Numbered from the stretch's first letter, positions 10,265 through 20,331 are shown. The stretch: 64,000 bases of DNA from Candidatus Bathyarchaeia archaeon (GCA_038880555.1 JAVZRN010000003.1:108893-172892); one strand, 5' to 3'. Numbers and translations: made by a program. Notes: a model not told the origin generated them from the sequence alone.

Positions 10265-10308
10265 TAAACACCCCAAACCAAATATAAATGCGTCTCTTTA
10301 TAAAACTT
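9870..10308. repeat. 439-bp perfect direct repeat, copy B
   Basis: Second copy of the repeat at 7062-7500, covering the promoter and first about 136 codons of propeller copy 3. The two copies diverge at the base after 7500 and 10308. Confidence 0.95.
10297..10305 (-). promoter_or_regulatory. TATA-box promoter of propeller copy 3
   Basis: Identical to the element at 7489-7497, so the two propeller genes probably share regulation. Spacing to the ATG at 10264 is the same. Confidence 0.6.
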
Positions 10309-10486
10309 TCAGATTATGCATGTATGATAAAATAAAACTCAGCAGTTTCCAACGGATGAAATATTGGAATGGTTCTTATAAACTAAAATTAGCCATGCCT
10401 AATTATCGAATCTCTGTATAGATTCTTAATCACAATGAGAAAATTTTTATTTTTATTTTCAGAATTAAGGCTGAGAGGGGTTTTGA

Positions 10487-11476
10487 ATGGCTGAAAGGCA
10501 GAAATCAACAATTCTAAGCAGCACAGTTTTTAGGATTACTCTACTTGCGGTTGTACTCTCCTATTTTGCTGTCAGCTGCTATTGGATGCAAGTGACCTAC
10601 CGATGGAGCCTTAGCATAATAGAGGAGTTAGCAATGTACCAGAGGATCATAAAGGAACCTTGGTGGCTTATTCTCTTCTACTCAAGTGAATTAGGAGGTT
10701 CCATGGGTATAGTATTCCGCTTTATAGCAGCAATATTTGCACTTTATTCTGCTATCGTATTTCTGAAAGAGGGTGAGAAAGCATTACCAAAAATTAAAGG
10801 TAAAGCCGCAGCGGCAATACTCTTCGAGGGACTTTATTATATGACGTATGTTCCAACAGTGATCTTGGGATTTGCCTATACACTCGCAGCACCCCAAAAA
10901 TTATGGTATTTCGAGCCCTCACCACCATGGATAATCACTTTCATGATCGCGGGCGTTTCGTGTCTAATGATGGTTGCTATTACAATGCCATGCCTATTTA
11001 AACTGAGGGCAGCAATCACCAAGGGCAATACGGAGAAAGTTATCAGGTGGAGTTCAATAACGGGGCTTTCATACCTTTTCGTAACTTTCTGGCTTAACTA
11101 TTCTATTGCGTGGGCTATGACCCTAGTATATTGGCCGGAGAGAGCCCAGCCTGGGATAGAAATAATATATAGGCCACATAACACGCTAAGCTTTACAATC
11201 ACTGTCATAGGACTGCTGTTAATATCGCTGATAGGCCTTAAAACCCTAATGCCAGCAATAAAGGGGCAAATACAGGAAGTTAACCTAAGACGCTTGGGGG
11301 CTGTTATGTTAGCCGTGGGAGCCTATTTCATTACCCAACTGTTAATATATTATTCTATAGGAGGATATTATTCTGAGCCAACAACATGGATGGAACTTTC
11401 ATCGCCTTTTCATAATCCCGACTTCTGGTGCTTTTCGTTCATACTCCCAGGATTGTATTTGACGTCCAAAGGATAA
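10487..11476 (+). CDS. Polytopic membrane protein of unknown function
   Basis: A 329-residue protein made mostly of hydrophobic helices, about seven to eight by eye, with aromatic-rich loops (WWLILFYSSELGG, YRPHNTLSFT). No catalytic or transport signature is recognisable and I cannot assign a family. The start ATG has a good GAGAGGGG site seven to eight bases upstream. It is followed at about 11480-11500 by a T-rich tract that may end the transcript, so it is likely monocistronic. It lies next to secreted propeller genes and a further anchored protein, an envelope-oriented neighbourhood. Confidence 0.7.
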   Translation: MAERQKSTILSSTVFRITLLAVVLSYFAVSCYWMQVTYRWSLSIIEELAMYQRIIKEPWWLILFYSSELGGSMGIVFRFIAAIFALYSAIVFLKEGEKALPKIKGKAAAAILFEGLYYMTYVPTVILGFAYTLAAPQKLWYFEPSPPWIITFMIAGVSCLMMVAITMPCLFKLRAAITKGNTEKVIRWSSITGLSYLFVTFWLNYSIAWAMTLVYWPERAQPGIEIIYRPHNTLSFTITVIGLLLISLIGLKTLMPAIKGQIQEVNLRRLGAVMLAVGAYFITQLLIYYSIGGYYSEPTTWMELSSPFHNPDFWCFSFILPGLYLTSKG

Positions 11477-11599
11477 ACAACTTTTCTATCTTTTTTATAA
11501 AAAAAGCGAATTATACCCGCTAAAAATTCGGCTATTAGCGCATACGCAACAAAGAACCGTGTTCGAAATTTTCCGTTGGTAAAGCTACAGAATGTTTAA

Positions 11600-12388
11600 A
11601 TGGTTGACTTTTCAAGGTTAGTTTGTGAAATTATCTTGATAGGTTTAATGATAGCTAGGTATACGGTGTTATGTCTGCTGATTATGTGCGTTTCTTCCTA
11701 TTTGGTTATGAGTCAACAAGTGTTGGCAGGCGTCTCTCCCGGCGACTCATTCACTTATGAGTTCTCTGCCTCATGGATTTCCAGCGACCCTAACATTACT
11801 CCCCCTGCCGAGCTATATAGCCTAAATGAGACTAATCTTATACGCGTCGCGGTTAAAGAGGTTGGAGGTCCCGTGATAGTTATGAACATCACCAGATACT
11901 TCAAAAATGGGACGTCAGTTACAACTCAGACATTTGTTAACATATTAAGCGGTGACGGCGACGGATTCGGCTTATTTATTGCTCCAAACCTTAATGCGGG
12001 TTCTGTTGCCTATCCATACGCCCTCATGAATGAGTCTACAACAGCGAACGCTATTCCATTAAAGGAATTAACAGTCAAAAACTATCCCTTTGGCGAGAGG
12101 GAAGTCCTTCATGCAATTGTAAATCAAACAGGTTCATCTGAATATGTCCGCATATCCCACGACATCTACTTCGATAGAAAAACTGGTGTGATGCTGGAGT
12201 GGTATATTGAGCAGATCCCATACACAACTCCAACAGCTAAAGTTGTGTTGACTTGGAAAATCAAAGATTTTAACGTTAAAGAAATAGCTTCAATCAGTCA
12301 TCAAGAGCAGTGGCAGCAAACCATAATAATAATTGCCCTAGTCGCGATTATTGTTTTACTTATTTACTTGCGAAGACGTAAAAAATAA
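11600..12388 (+). CDS. Secreted beta-rich protein with C-terminal membrane anchor
   Basis: About 262 residues. A hydrophobic N-terminal segment (residues 10-40, ending near QVLAG) looks like a signal peptide with a somewhat long front; an internal ATG could be the true start. The middle is rich in beta-type sequence and N-x-T/S sequons (NITPP, NETNL, NGTSV, NESTT), and a single C-terminal helix precedes RRRKK. Similar small anchored ectodomain proteins are common in archaea and lack assigned function. No catalytic motif is seen. Confidence 0.65.
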   Translation: MVDFSRLVCEIILIGLMIARYTVLCLLIMCVSSYLVMSQQVLAGVSPGDSFTYEFSASWISSDPNITPPAELYSLNETNLIRVAVKEVGGPVIVMNITRYFKNGTSVTTQTFVNILSGDGDGFGLFIAPNLNAGSVAYPYALMNESTTANAIPLKELTVKNYPFGEREVLHAIVNQTGSSEYVRISHDIYFDRKTGVMLEWYIEQIPYTTPTAKVVLTWKIKDFNVKEIASISHQEQWQQTIIIIALVAIIVLLIYLRRRKK

Positions 12389-12491
12389 CACTAGTTTTAA
12401 ACATGGTTAAGGTTTAGCTAGAGGCTTTTAATTTAGGAAAGATTAAAATTAACAAGCTGGGTAATCATTTTGTCATTTGTCTGGTAATTCA

Positions 12492-13640
12492 ATGGAAGCT
12501 GATCTGAGTGCGATGATCTCAAGCAAAAAGTTTATCCGATATATGAGGTGGACAGTTAAGGCTGTTTTCCTCCTTCTTTTCGTAGCACCGTTACCTTTCC
12601 TTTTAAGGGGGCAACTGATTGAGGTGAAAAGTTTCTTTTCAACAAAAACTTTTACAATGGTACCAATCACTCAGTCACCTGACAGCATATGGTTAAGCTA
12701 TTACGGTAACGTAAACCCTGGACTATGGATTTTAGAACCCTTCGGCGGTTTACAGGTTCTGCTCACAGGTCATGTTGAAACTCGTCTTTTAGTTCCAACA
12801 GTTATCGCTATCCTAATTTTTGTCGCAGTCATCATTCTTTTAGGGAATGTCTTTTGCAGCTGGATATGTCCCCTGGGCACCTTAATAGATTGTTTCGACA
12901 TGTTTTTGGGAAAATTTTTTCCAAAAACTGAAGCTAAAAGAGAAAAGAGACGCACACAATCAAAACAGAACAAAAAAGGGGGAAAAACTCGCGAAGCATG
13001 TTTAACATGCCCATTACACATGAAACTTGTAGGTAAAAACAAGGTTTTAGCGCAAGGAATTATGGCATCATCTTTTATTGCAACAATTTTTTTAAGGTAT
13101 CCCGCTTTTTGCGTCGTTTGCCCTATAGGAATAGTTTCAAGGGGTATGATACATCTGAAAAGCATTAAAACAGCGTTAGCTGTTAAAGGAAAACAGCTGA
13201 TACTATGGCTTGAAATGTTTGCAATTCCAGTTATAGCCATACTATTAAGCTTGAAAGAGAGAAGATACTGGTGCCGGAAGCTATGCCCTGTTGGAGTTTT
13301 TCTGGGATCAATCGGCCTCCTTAATCCATTTTTCAAACCTAGGGTAGAAGAAAACAAATGCGTCATGTATGGTTGTCCCGAGAACTGTAAGGATTATTCA
13401 ATGGATTATTGCGTTATCTGTCGCTTGGCTGATGCTAAGAAATGTGAAAAAGTCTGTCCGGTTGACATCAATCTCTTTGATCACGGTTCACTTGCCAACT
13501 GTACGAAATGCCTAGAATGCTACGTGGCATGCGATTATAATGCCATCACCGTTGACTTTTTAGGTAAATCTGAGATTTTCTCTATCGTCAATCAATTTTA
13601 CAATAAAGCACGTTGCTTTTTAAAGAGAAGGTTTGGTTAA
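12492..13640 (+). CDS. NapH/CcoG-like membrane polyferredoxin
   Basis: A 4Fe-4S membrane protein of about 382 residues from the ATG at 12492; a TTG at 12477 would add five residues. The N-terminal half has membrane helices carrying CSWICPLG, CLTCPLH and CVVCPIG. The second half has CRKLCPVG, then a ferredoxin-like tail with several Cys clusters (CVICRLADAKKCEKVCP, CTKCLECYVACDY). This is the arrangement of the 4Fe-4S binding-domain family that includes NapH, NosR C-termini and CcoG, which pass electrons across or along the membrane. No partner oxidoreductase lies next to it, so its acceptor is unknown. Confidence 0.8.
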   Translation: MEADLSAMISSKKFIRYMRWTVKAVFLLLFVAPLPFLLRGQLIEVKSFFSTKTFTMVPITQSPDSIWLSYYGNVNPGLWILEPFGGLQVLLTGHVETRLLVPTVIAILIFVAVIILLGNVFCSWICPLGTLIDCFDMFLGKFFPKTEAKREKRRTQSKQNKKGGKTREACLTCPLHMKLVGKNKVLAQGIMASSFIATIFLRYPAFCVVCPIGIVSRGMIHLKSIKTALAVKGKQLILWLEMFAIPVIAILLSLKERRYWCRKLCPVGVFLGSIGLLNPFFKPRVEENKCVMYGCPENCKDYSMDYCVICRLADAKKCEKVCPVDINLFDHGSLANCTKCLECYVACDYNAITVDFLGKSEIFSIVNQFYNKARCFLKRRFG

Positions 13641-13816
13641 AATCACTTGGGTAATGCGTCAAATTAAGATAATCTGCGTAACCTGGCTTATGATATTCGC
13701 ATTAACTAAAAGATTTCTTGAAGATGAAACGCGCGGACTGGATATTGGCTGAATACTTACATATACTAAAAGCTATATAAAGGCTGAACGCTAGTGTTTT
13801 TGGAAGGCTTTCAGAG

Positions 13817-15262
13817 ATGCGCATTGCTCTTGTGAACTCGTCATATCCCATGGGTGCGCCAAAATCACTATTTGTTCCTATGGGAATAAGCTATCTGACG
13901 GCATACCTTGAAAGCGAAGGTTTTGACGTTGACGTATATGACTTCCAAGTATCCCCTCTCAGCGTAGAAAGCTTCGTTAACAAGCTGCAGGAAACCGAAC
14001 CGGGAATTATAGGAATATCCTCAACAACGCTTTCTTACAATTCCGCACTTAAACTTGCTAAAATAGCCAAAAAGGCGTGTCCTAGCAGCCTAATAATAAT
14101 GGGTGGGCCGCATGTTACAGTGTTAGATAAAGAGGCTCTTTTTGAACGCCCGGAAATTGATGTAGTTGTTAGAGGTGAGGGCGAGCACACTCTGCTTGAG
14201 ATAGCCAAGCTCAAGGCTTCTTCAAGTCTAAGCAGGCTTAACCAGGTGCTTGGAATCACCTTCCGGAAGAACGGGGAAATCGTGAAAACACCTGATAGAC
14301 CTTTTATACAAGACTTGGACGCGTTGCCATTTCCAGCATTTGACCATCTCCCCCTTGAGAAGTATCGCCTTTTTGGTAAGACGTATCTGCCAATCATAAC
14401 AAGTAGGGGCTGCCCATTTCAATGCACTTTCTGCCTAGCCTCGAAAATGAGCGGGCGGAAGTTTAGGGCGCAAAGCCCGAGAAGAGTTGTACAGGATCTT
14501 GAAATCCTCAGGGATAAGTATGGGGCAGAGGCGATAACATTTTACGATGACACATTTACCTTCGATATAGAAAGAGTTGAGAAGATTTGTGAAGAAATTA
14601 AACGCAAGGACTTTAGGGTTCCATGGGACTGCCGCACGAGGGTTGATAGAGTCTCTAGAAAGCTTTTAGCCATTATGAGGTCAGCGAACTGCGAATTAAT
14701 ACATTTCGGCGTTGAGTCAGGCAGCCAAGAAATACTGAATGCTATGAGAAAAGGCGTTACGGTTGAACAAAACTTAAGAGCCATTAAATGGGCAAAGGAG
14801 TCGGGAATGTTAGTTGCAATATCAGTTATCATAGGGTACCCCGGAGAAAATGAGAAGACCGTGCAGGAAACTATGGAATTCATCAGAAAGACCGAGCCAG
14901 ACTACGTTTACGTCTGTATTCCAACGCCTTATCCTGGCACAGAACTTTACGACATCATTAAGGGCCTAGGTTGGAAAATATCTACAAACTGGGACGATTA
15001 TAACGAGCAAACACCCGTTTTCGAAAATCCTAATTTTCCGTCCGAAAAGATAAAAAGGCTTAGGCAAGAATTCTACAATAAATATTTGTCACCTATCTAT
15101 ATTCTACGCCGATCTATAAAAAACGACTTTTATAGTAGAGCTATGGCAAGAGTTGCTATGAACTATATCTTGTGGCGTTTAAGAATCCCAAGGATAATAG
15201 GTGTTTTAAAAAATACTTCACGGATGTTGTATAAGCAATCTTCGCACAATGCAAATCCTTAG
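13817..15262 (+). CDS. B12-binding-domain radical SAM enzyme (1)
   Basis: A 481-residue class B radical SAM protein. Residues 1-130 form a cobalamin-binding Rossmann domain (MRIALVNSSYPMG start, GIISST-like strand, MGGPHVT). The radical SAM core begins at C199, C203 and C206 in RGCPFQCTFC, followed by the characteristic R-x-x-S-P segment. Such enzymes carry out radical methylations and rearrangements, often on lipids, cell-wall units or natural products; the substrate here is unknown. Start ATG has GGAAGG nine bases upstream. Two relatives at 16504 and 18096 run in the opposite direction, making a local cluster with a glycosyltransferase. Confidence 0.85.
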   Translation: MRIALVNSSYPMGAPKSLFVPMGISYLTAYLESEGFDVDVYDFQVSPLSVESFVNKLQETEPGIIGISSTTLSYNSALKLAKIAKKACPSSLIIMGGPHVTVLDKEALFERPEIDVVVRGEGEHTLLEIAKLKASSSLSRLNQVLGITFRKNGEIVKTPDRPFIQDLDALPFPAFDHLPLEKYRLFGKTYLPIITSRGCPFQCTFCLASKMSGRKFRAQSPRRVVQDLEILRDKYGAEAITFYDDTFTFDIERVEKICEEIKRKDFRVPWDCRTRVDRVSRKLLAIMRSANCELIHFGVESGSQEILNAMRKGVTVEQNLRAIKWAKESGMLVAISVIIGYPGENEKTVQETMEFIRKTEPDYVYVCIPTPYPGTELYDIIKGLGWKISTNWDDYNEQTPVFENPNFPSEKIKRLRQEFYNKYLSPIYILRRSIKNDFYSRAMARVAMNYILWRLRIPRIIGVLKNTSRMLYKQSSHNANP

Positions 15263-15338
15263 CATCGATTAACAGAGCTTAAAGGAAGCGTGCCACATGC
15301 TTCGGTAGAGGCATTGCCTAAATTACAATAATAAAGGT

Positions 15339-16526
15339 TTATCCGAATTTTTCAAGCGCCTCCAGATATACGTCAAACATTTTTTTCGCGCAAATATCCC
15401 AAGAAAAATTCTCGCAAACAAACCCCCTTCCGGAGACTCCCATCTTGACTCTCAAAGATTCATCTCCAAGAATTTTAAGAATTGCCTCTGCAAGAGCAAA
15501 ACTGTCAGGCTTTATAAGCAAACCGGTCTCTCCATGCTTAACACATTCCCTGACTCCACCAACATCAAAAGCTATTACAGGTTTAGCTGAAGCTTGAGCC
15601 TCCAGCAAAGCTATACCTTGCCCCTCCTGCAGGGAAGGCAAAACAAATACATCAGCGCAATTATATATAATCGAAAGAACGCTATCATGAATTTTTCGGA
15701 GAAAAATGAAGTTTCGGCAAACACCCAGTTTCGCTGAGTAAGAAATTAGGAAATCTCTAAGTGGCCCGTCGCCAACTACTAGAAAAACCACTCTATCATT
15801 ATTCTTTATTACATGCTGAGCTGCCTCAATAAGGAAGTGAACACCTTTTCTTGGGATGAGGTTTCCAACAAAAAGTACAGAATACTTATCCTTAATACCT
15901 AGACTTTTTTTAAAAACATCTACGTCCTCCATGGGCTTGAAGACGTTAGGGTCAACTCCATTCGGTACTACTCTAACCTTCTTCTCGTCAACTCCATACA
16001 ATTCAACAACCTTTTTTAGCGAATAATTGCTAACAGTCACAATTAACGTCGCTTTTTGCGCCGTCTCCATCTCCAACTTGGACACATAACGCATAAGAGC
16101 ATGAGAAACTTTTGCCCTCAAGGTAGGGTGAACTACTTTAGTGGTCCGGGTATATTCATCGGCAAGAACCCCATGCACAACTTCAATTAAAGGTTTCCTA
16201 ACTCTACGCTTCTCCAACGCCCTAGCCAGCCCATACCCACTTACAGTGTGCGCTTCAAAGATGTCTGCCTTTATCTGATCAAAAGCTCCGCAAATTGTTC
16301 TGTTAAAAAACCAGTTATCCAGTGGGAAAAAAAGATCCGTTGAAAAACAAGGCACTATTTTCACTTTTTTAAAATTGCAAGCTTTGCTAAAACCTGCCTT
16401 AGTCCCACAATACACTGTTACATTAATTTTTTCAGAAAGTCTCTTCGAGAACTCCATTATTCTTCTCTCGACGCCGCCAAAATAAAGGTGTGGAGGTTGA
16501 GTATTAAATATTCCGAGCTTGAACAT
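15339..16526 (-). CDS. GT4 family glycosyltransferase
   Basis: About 395 residues from the ATG at 16526 (MFKLGIFNTQPP), chosen because it begins the GT-B fold as in the family and has GGAAGC upstream; a longer frame to 16631 would run far into the preceding gene. Visible GT4 features are the N-terminal G-G-V-E-R segment, VPNGVDPNVF in the linker, and the C-terminal E-x7-E-type nucleotide-sugar motif in EGQGIALLEAQASAKP. It overlaps the upstream radical SAM gene by 23 nt, so the two are probably one transcript and may act on the same glycan or glycolipid. Confidence 0.85.
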   Translation of the reverse strand: MFKLGIFNTQPPHLYFGGVERRIMEFSKRLSEKINVTVYCGTKAGFSKACNFKKVKIVPCFSTDLFFPLDNWFFNRTICGAFDQIKADIFEAHTVSGYGLARALEKRRVRKPLIEVVHGVLADEYTRTTKVVHPTLRAKVSHALMRYVSKLEMETAQKATLIVTVSNYSLKKVVELYGVDEKKVRVVPNGVDPNVFKPMEDVDVFKKSLGIKDKYSVLFVGNLIPRKGVHFLIEAAQHVIKNNDRVVFLVVGDGPLRDFLISYSAKLGVCRNFIFLRKIHDSVLSIIYNCADVFVLPSLQEGQGIALLEAQASAKPVIAFDVGGVRECVKHGETGLLIKPDSFALAEAILKILGDESLRVKMGVSGRGFVCENFSWDICAKKMFDVYLEALEKFG

Positions 16527-18003
16527 TTGACTCTTGCTTCCAAAATTTACGTATTTCGTTATATAAAGTGTCAAGGGCAACTCTAGGGTTACTGATGATC
16601 CTCTTAAACTTTTCAAGGGTAGATGCCGCATTTATGGCGTAAGCCTTCTGGCAAAATCTTTGCAAGTCTTCAACTGTAAATTCTTTAGTCTCTATAATGG
16701 GTTGGACGGCCGACAAGTCATCGTCGCTGAAGTCTTTTTTGAGAAGCCCGCTACTGATGGCTTGGTTGTAAAGCTCTGTTCCATAGAGGGGCATTGCATA
16801 ACTAAAGTAAAACTTATCTGCGCCTAGCTGCCTAAGCCTATAAGCGAACCTAATGGTCGCTTCAATATCTTGCCTTTTCTCTCCGATCAGTCCGATAACA
16901 AAGAAACAAGATACTTTTATCCCTATTTTTCGACATAAGGCCACAACCTCCTCTACCTTTCTAAGATCAAGATTCTTCTTTATCACCTCGTTTACAACCC
17001 TTTGAACTCCTGACTCTGGGGCGACGTATATCCTCTTACATCCAGACCTACGCATTTTTCTCAATAAATCCTCGTCTAGCGTATCTGCTCTAACACCGTT
17101 TGGCAGAAACCACTCAATGTCTAAATCTCTTTGCACAATCAAATCACAGATTTTCGCGACTCTTTCTCTGTCTAATGTCATATTGTCATCATGAATGTCG
17201 ATCTGCTTTACACTATACTTATCAACTAGATACTCTAACTCTTCAACAACATTTTCAGGGCTTCTACCGCGCCAAACTCTCCCCCTAACCAAGTGAGCAG
17301 TACAAAAGACACAGTTATAGGGGCATCCTCGACTAGTTATAAGCATAGTCCACGGCTTACTAACTTCACCTCTTAAAGGGTTTCTTTTCACCGCTTCAAA
17401 GTAAGCCTTCATCGGAAGAAGATGCCTTGCAGGAAATGGTAGGGAATCCAGATCTTTAATCAATGGTCGAGGCTTCGTAATGATTTTATCATCACCGCTT
17501 CTAAAACCTATCCCACGTATGCTTTTAAGAGCTTGGGCATTAGCCCCCCTCTCGATTAAATTAGCCAGTTCCGCCCACGTTTCTTCTGCCTCGCCTATAA
17601 TTACGTAATCTACATTCGGGTTCTCTAAACAGCTTAGGGGTCTCGCGGAAGGATGAACGCCGTCCAAGACTGTGGTTATATCTTTATCTATGCTTTTTAC
17701 AATAGACGCAACTTCGAAGGCCATTCTTGACCAGCCGGAAAAAGGCACGTTTATCCCAACAACGTCAGGAGACCAGCATTTGATTCTACGAGCAATTTCT
17801 TCATTTTTTAAGCCTACACGATATCTTGCGGTGTCAATGTCTTCAATATTTTCCCAACCTTCTCCAGCAGCATCTAAAATACACACATCGTGTTCAGATT
17901 CGAGAACTGCTGCTACATAGGCTATCTCTATCGGTTGAAAGACGCTCGGTTTTCCCCAAGACTTTGGATGAATTCTTGGTGGATTAATCAAGCATATTCG
18001 CAA
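16504..18003 (-). CDS. B12-binding-domain radical SAM enzyme (2)
   Basis: A 499-residue cobalamin-dependent radical SAM protein: B12-binding Rossmann domain in residues 1-150 (MRICLINPPRIHP start, LDGVHPS, IGEAE) and a radical SAM core with C227, C231 and C234 (RGCPYNCVFC). The start is a TTG; an in-frame stop lies three codons upstream, so initiation cannot be further out, and the N-terminus matches the family beginning. It overlaps the glycosyltransferase downstream. The substrate is unknown; envelope lipid or glycan is a reasonable guess from context only. Confidence 0.85.
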   Translation of the reverse strand: MRICLINPPRIHPKSWGKPSVFQPIEIAYVAAVLESEHDVCILDAAGEGWENIEDIDTARYRVGLKNEEIARRIKCWSPDVVGINVPFSGWSRMAFEVASIVKSIDKDITTVLDGVHPSARPLSCLENPNVDYVIIGEAEETWAELANLIERGANAQALKSIRGIGFRSGDDKIITKPRPLIKDLDSLPFPARHLLPMKAYFEAVKRNPLRGEVSKPWTMLITSRGCPYNCVFCTAHLVRGRVWRGRSPENVVEELEYLVDKYSVKQIDIHDDNMTLDRERVAKICDLIVQRDLDIEWFLPNGVRADTLDEDLLRKMRRSGCKRIYVAPESGVQRVVNEVIKKNLDLRKVEEVVALCRKIGIKVSCFFVIGLIGEKRQDIEATIRFAYRLRQLGADKFYFSYAMPLYGTELYNQAISSGLLKKDFSDDDLSAVQPIIETKEFTVEDLQRFCQKAYAINAASTLEKFKRIISNPRVALDTLYNEIRKFWKQESNVQARNI

Positions 18004-18095
18004 CCGTCTTCACCATGACGGGCACTTTGCATAGCAACCTATTCTGTTCAATTTAGGTCTTGCTCACTAATTTCAATACATGAATTCTCTTTAAT

Positions 18096-19487
18096 TTAAT
18101 CCTCGCCCTCTAGAAAAGCCTTAAAACGTCTTGGAAGACCGCCAAGAAAATATTTCCAACCAATGGGAGACTTTATCCCCTCCACAATTCTCTTGATAAT
18201 TCTTGCAGGAGCCCTATGAAATGTTGCGTGGAAAAATCTTTGAATCTCTAAAAGCGACTCGTAATTAAAATCTTCTGTTTTAACATACAACAGAAATTCG
18301 TCTCTACGATCGTAAAGCCTTTTTTCTAGAACTTCCTCATATAGAGCGCTTCCTGGGCAAGCTACAAATATGTTGAACTGGCACCAATCAGGATTTATTT
18401 TCATGGCAAATCGCAATGTAGCGTACATGTCCTCCAATGTCTCCCCGGGTATTCCTAACATAAAGGAACATGCCACTTTGATACCCACTTCTTTACAGAG
18501 TTTAAACGCGTGAACCACTTGAGGAAGAGTGACTCCTTTATTTAATTTTTCGAGCACTCGAGGAGAACCTGACTCTACTCCGAACCATATGGTTCTACAC
18601 CCAGCACATTTCATGGCATTCAGTAAATCTCGTGAAACTAGATCAACTCTAGTATCGCAAATCCATTCGATATCCAATTTGTGCTTTCTAATTATGTTGC
18701 ATAACGTCTTTGTCCACTTCTCGTTGATTGTGAAGTTATCACCGACAAAGTATATCCCTTTAGAGCAATAATTGGTGGTTAAATGTTCTATCTCCTCCAC
18801 AACCCTATATGGACTAAAGGTGCGTGGTTTTGAACCCCATATTTTTTTAGTTTCGCAAAATTTACAATTAAATGGACAGCCACGTATCACATTCATTGTG
18901 TCAACGGGCTCAACATCCAGAAATTCGATTCTCCTATCGTATTTAGACAGTGGAATGAGATGCCTAGCAGGGATAGGGATCCGATCTAAATCGTTGACAA
19001 ATCTTGGTGGATTCTTTACAATTTTTCCGTTATATCTATACGCGATGCCTGGAACCTTTGTGAAATTTGAGTTATCTCCACCGATAATGCGTTTAGCCAA
19101 TTCCACTATGGCTAATTCTCCCTCTCCCATAACAGCGAAGTCTACCTCTTTATAGCGTAACATGCTTTCAGGCATATACGTTGGGTGAGGCCCTCCCACA
19201 ACAACTTTTGATTTAGGAACGGCCTCCTTAACGGCTTTGGCAATTTCAATGCAGTTTTTGTAAGTAACAGAATTACAACTTATCCCTATTATTTCTGGGT
19301 TAACCTTCTTAACCAAAAACTTGATATAGTTGATGGGTTTCTTGAACAAATAATTATCAAAAATTTTCACTTCAAAACCTTGTTTTTCAAGGGCTGCCGC
19401 AATATAGGTTAATCCGAGTGGTGGAAGCATTTTTGAAAGTCCCCAAGGTGATTCGGCTGGTAAGTGAGGGTTGATAAGTAAGATCAT
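18096..19487 (-). CDS. B12-binding-domain radical SAM enzyme (3)
   Basis: About 463 residues from the ATG at 19487, which has GAGGA at the right distance; a longer frame adds nine unlikely residues. The B12-binding domain (MILLINPHLP, VVGGPHPTYMP, GEGE) precedes a radical SAM core with C204, C208 and C211 (RGCPFNCKFC), then the V-x-x-x-GDNFT region. It is a paralogue of the two other B12 radical SAM genes within 6 kb but not a close copy. Part of a leftward set with the gene at 16504. The substrate is not predictable from sequence. Confidence 0.85.
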   Translation of the reverse strand: MILLINPHLPAESPWGLSKMLPPLGLTYIAAALEKQGFEVKIFDNYLFKKPINYIKFLVKKVNPEIIGISCNSVTYKNCIEIAKAVKEAVPKSKVVVGGPHPTYMPESMLRYKEVDFAVMGEGELAIVELAKRIIGGDNSNFTKVPGIAYRYNGKIVKNPPRFVNDLDRIPIPARHLIPLSKYDRRIEFLDVEPVDTMNVIRGCPFNCKFCETKKIWGSKPRTFSPYRVVEEIEHLTTNYCSKGIYFVGDNFTINEKWTKTLCNIIRKHKLDIEWICDTRVDLVSRDLLNAMKCAGCRTIWFGVESGSPRVLEKLNKGVTLPQVVHAFKLCKEVGIKVACSFMLGIPGETLEDMYATLRFAMKINPDWCQFNIFVACPGSALYEEVLEKRLYDRRDEFLLYVKTEDFNYESLLEIQRFFHATFHRAPARIIKRIVEGIKSPIGWKYFLGGLPRRFKAFLEGED

Positions 19488-19558
19488 TTTGATTCCTCGT
19501 ACACGCGCTAACATTTTAAATCTTTTATTTTAGGTTTACCTTCAAGAAAAATTATGTT

Positions 19559-20248
19559 CTACAGGTTATTGCATGGAAGAATTTTTGTTTTAAGAAAGAA
19601 TTTAATAGGTTTTAAAAGGAATGTCGAATTTTTCTGCTCTTTTTCAAACTTTGATATTTCGATGATTTCTTTAAACATTGGTGCATCAATCAACATTGTA
19701 TGGTATTCCCCAAACTCCCCACACGGATCCATTCCGAATTTTCTTTCTAACTCTTTCAACTCTTTGATGCAAATATTATCAAGTAAGCGTCCAAGCCAGT
19801 AATCGTTAAACCAGGGCTTCTTAACACATGTGAAAATCGCCTTAAAACCTTTTGAAACCAATTCTTCTAGGATATGATAACGGTTTAAATTCCATAATGG
19901 TCTGATGAGTTCTACGTTGAGCCCCTCACAAACATTCTTCATCCAGTCTCCATGGTAACTGTCTGTAATTGATATGTCGCCAGTAACTATTCCTTCAATT
20001 CCGTACTTTTCTCTAAGGTTACTTATGGCTCTTCGGTATCCCTCGAAGTAGGGCTTTTCGACTTTTACTTTTATGTGCGGGGTTTTCATGGCTTCGGATT
20101 GAAGCTTCACGAGTTCCAAAGGATGATAAAGTATGGGAATTTCCCAGAGAAACGTGACTATGAGGGAGATTTGATGCCCCTCATTCATTGCCTTGTAATA
20201 CGCAAGACCAGACTCCTTCCCTCCACTCCATGAAACTGCAACCTTCAA
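19559..20248 (-). CDS. ATP-pyrophosphatase of the Dph6-like (ATP_bind_4) family
   Basis: A 229-residue PP-loop ATPase: N-terminal SGGKES loop, central GIVTGDISITDSYH, and near the C-terminus WLGR and GEFGEYHT, all landmarks of the diphthine-ammonia ligase family. Family members amidate diphthine on elongation factor 2, but the SGGKES variant also occurs in paralogues of uncertain role, so diphthamide synthesis is likely but not proven. Length is typical. It stands alone, divergent from the aldo/keto reductase gene. Confidence 0.75.
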   Translation of the reverse strand: MKVAVSWSGGKESGLAYYKAMNEGHQISLIVTFLWEIPILYHPLELVKLQSEAMKTPHIKVKVEKPYFEGYRRAISNLREKYGIEGIVTGDISITDSYHGDWMKNVCEGLNVELIRPLWNLNRYHILEELVSKGFKAIFTCVKKPWFNDYWLGRLLDNICIKELKELERKFGMDPCGEFGEYHTMLIDAPMFKEIIEISKFEKEQKNSTFLLKPIKFFLKTKILPCNNL

Positions 20249-20331
20249 TTTAATACCTCAAAAAGGAGTGGTAATAACACAGCTTTAAAATATTATGCCT
20301 AAACTTTAATTTTCGGGCCAATAATATATAA

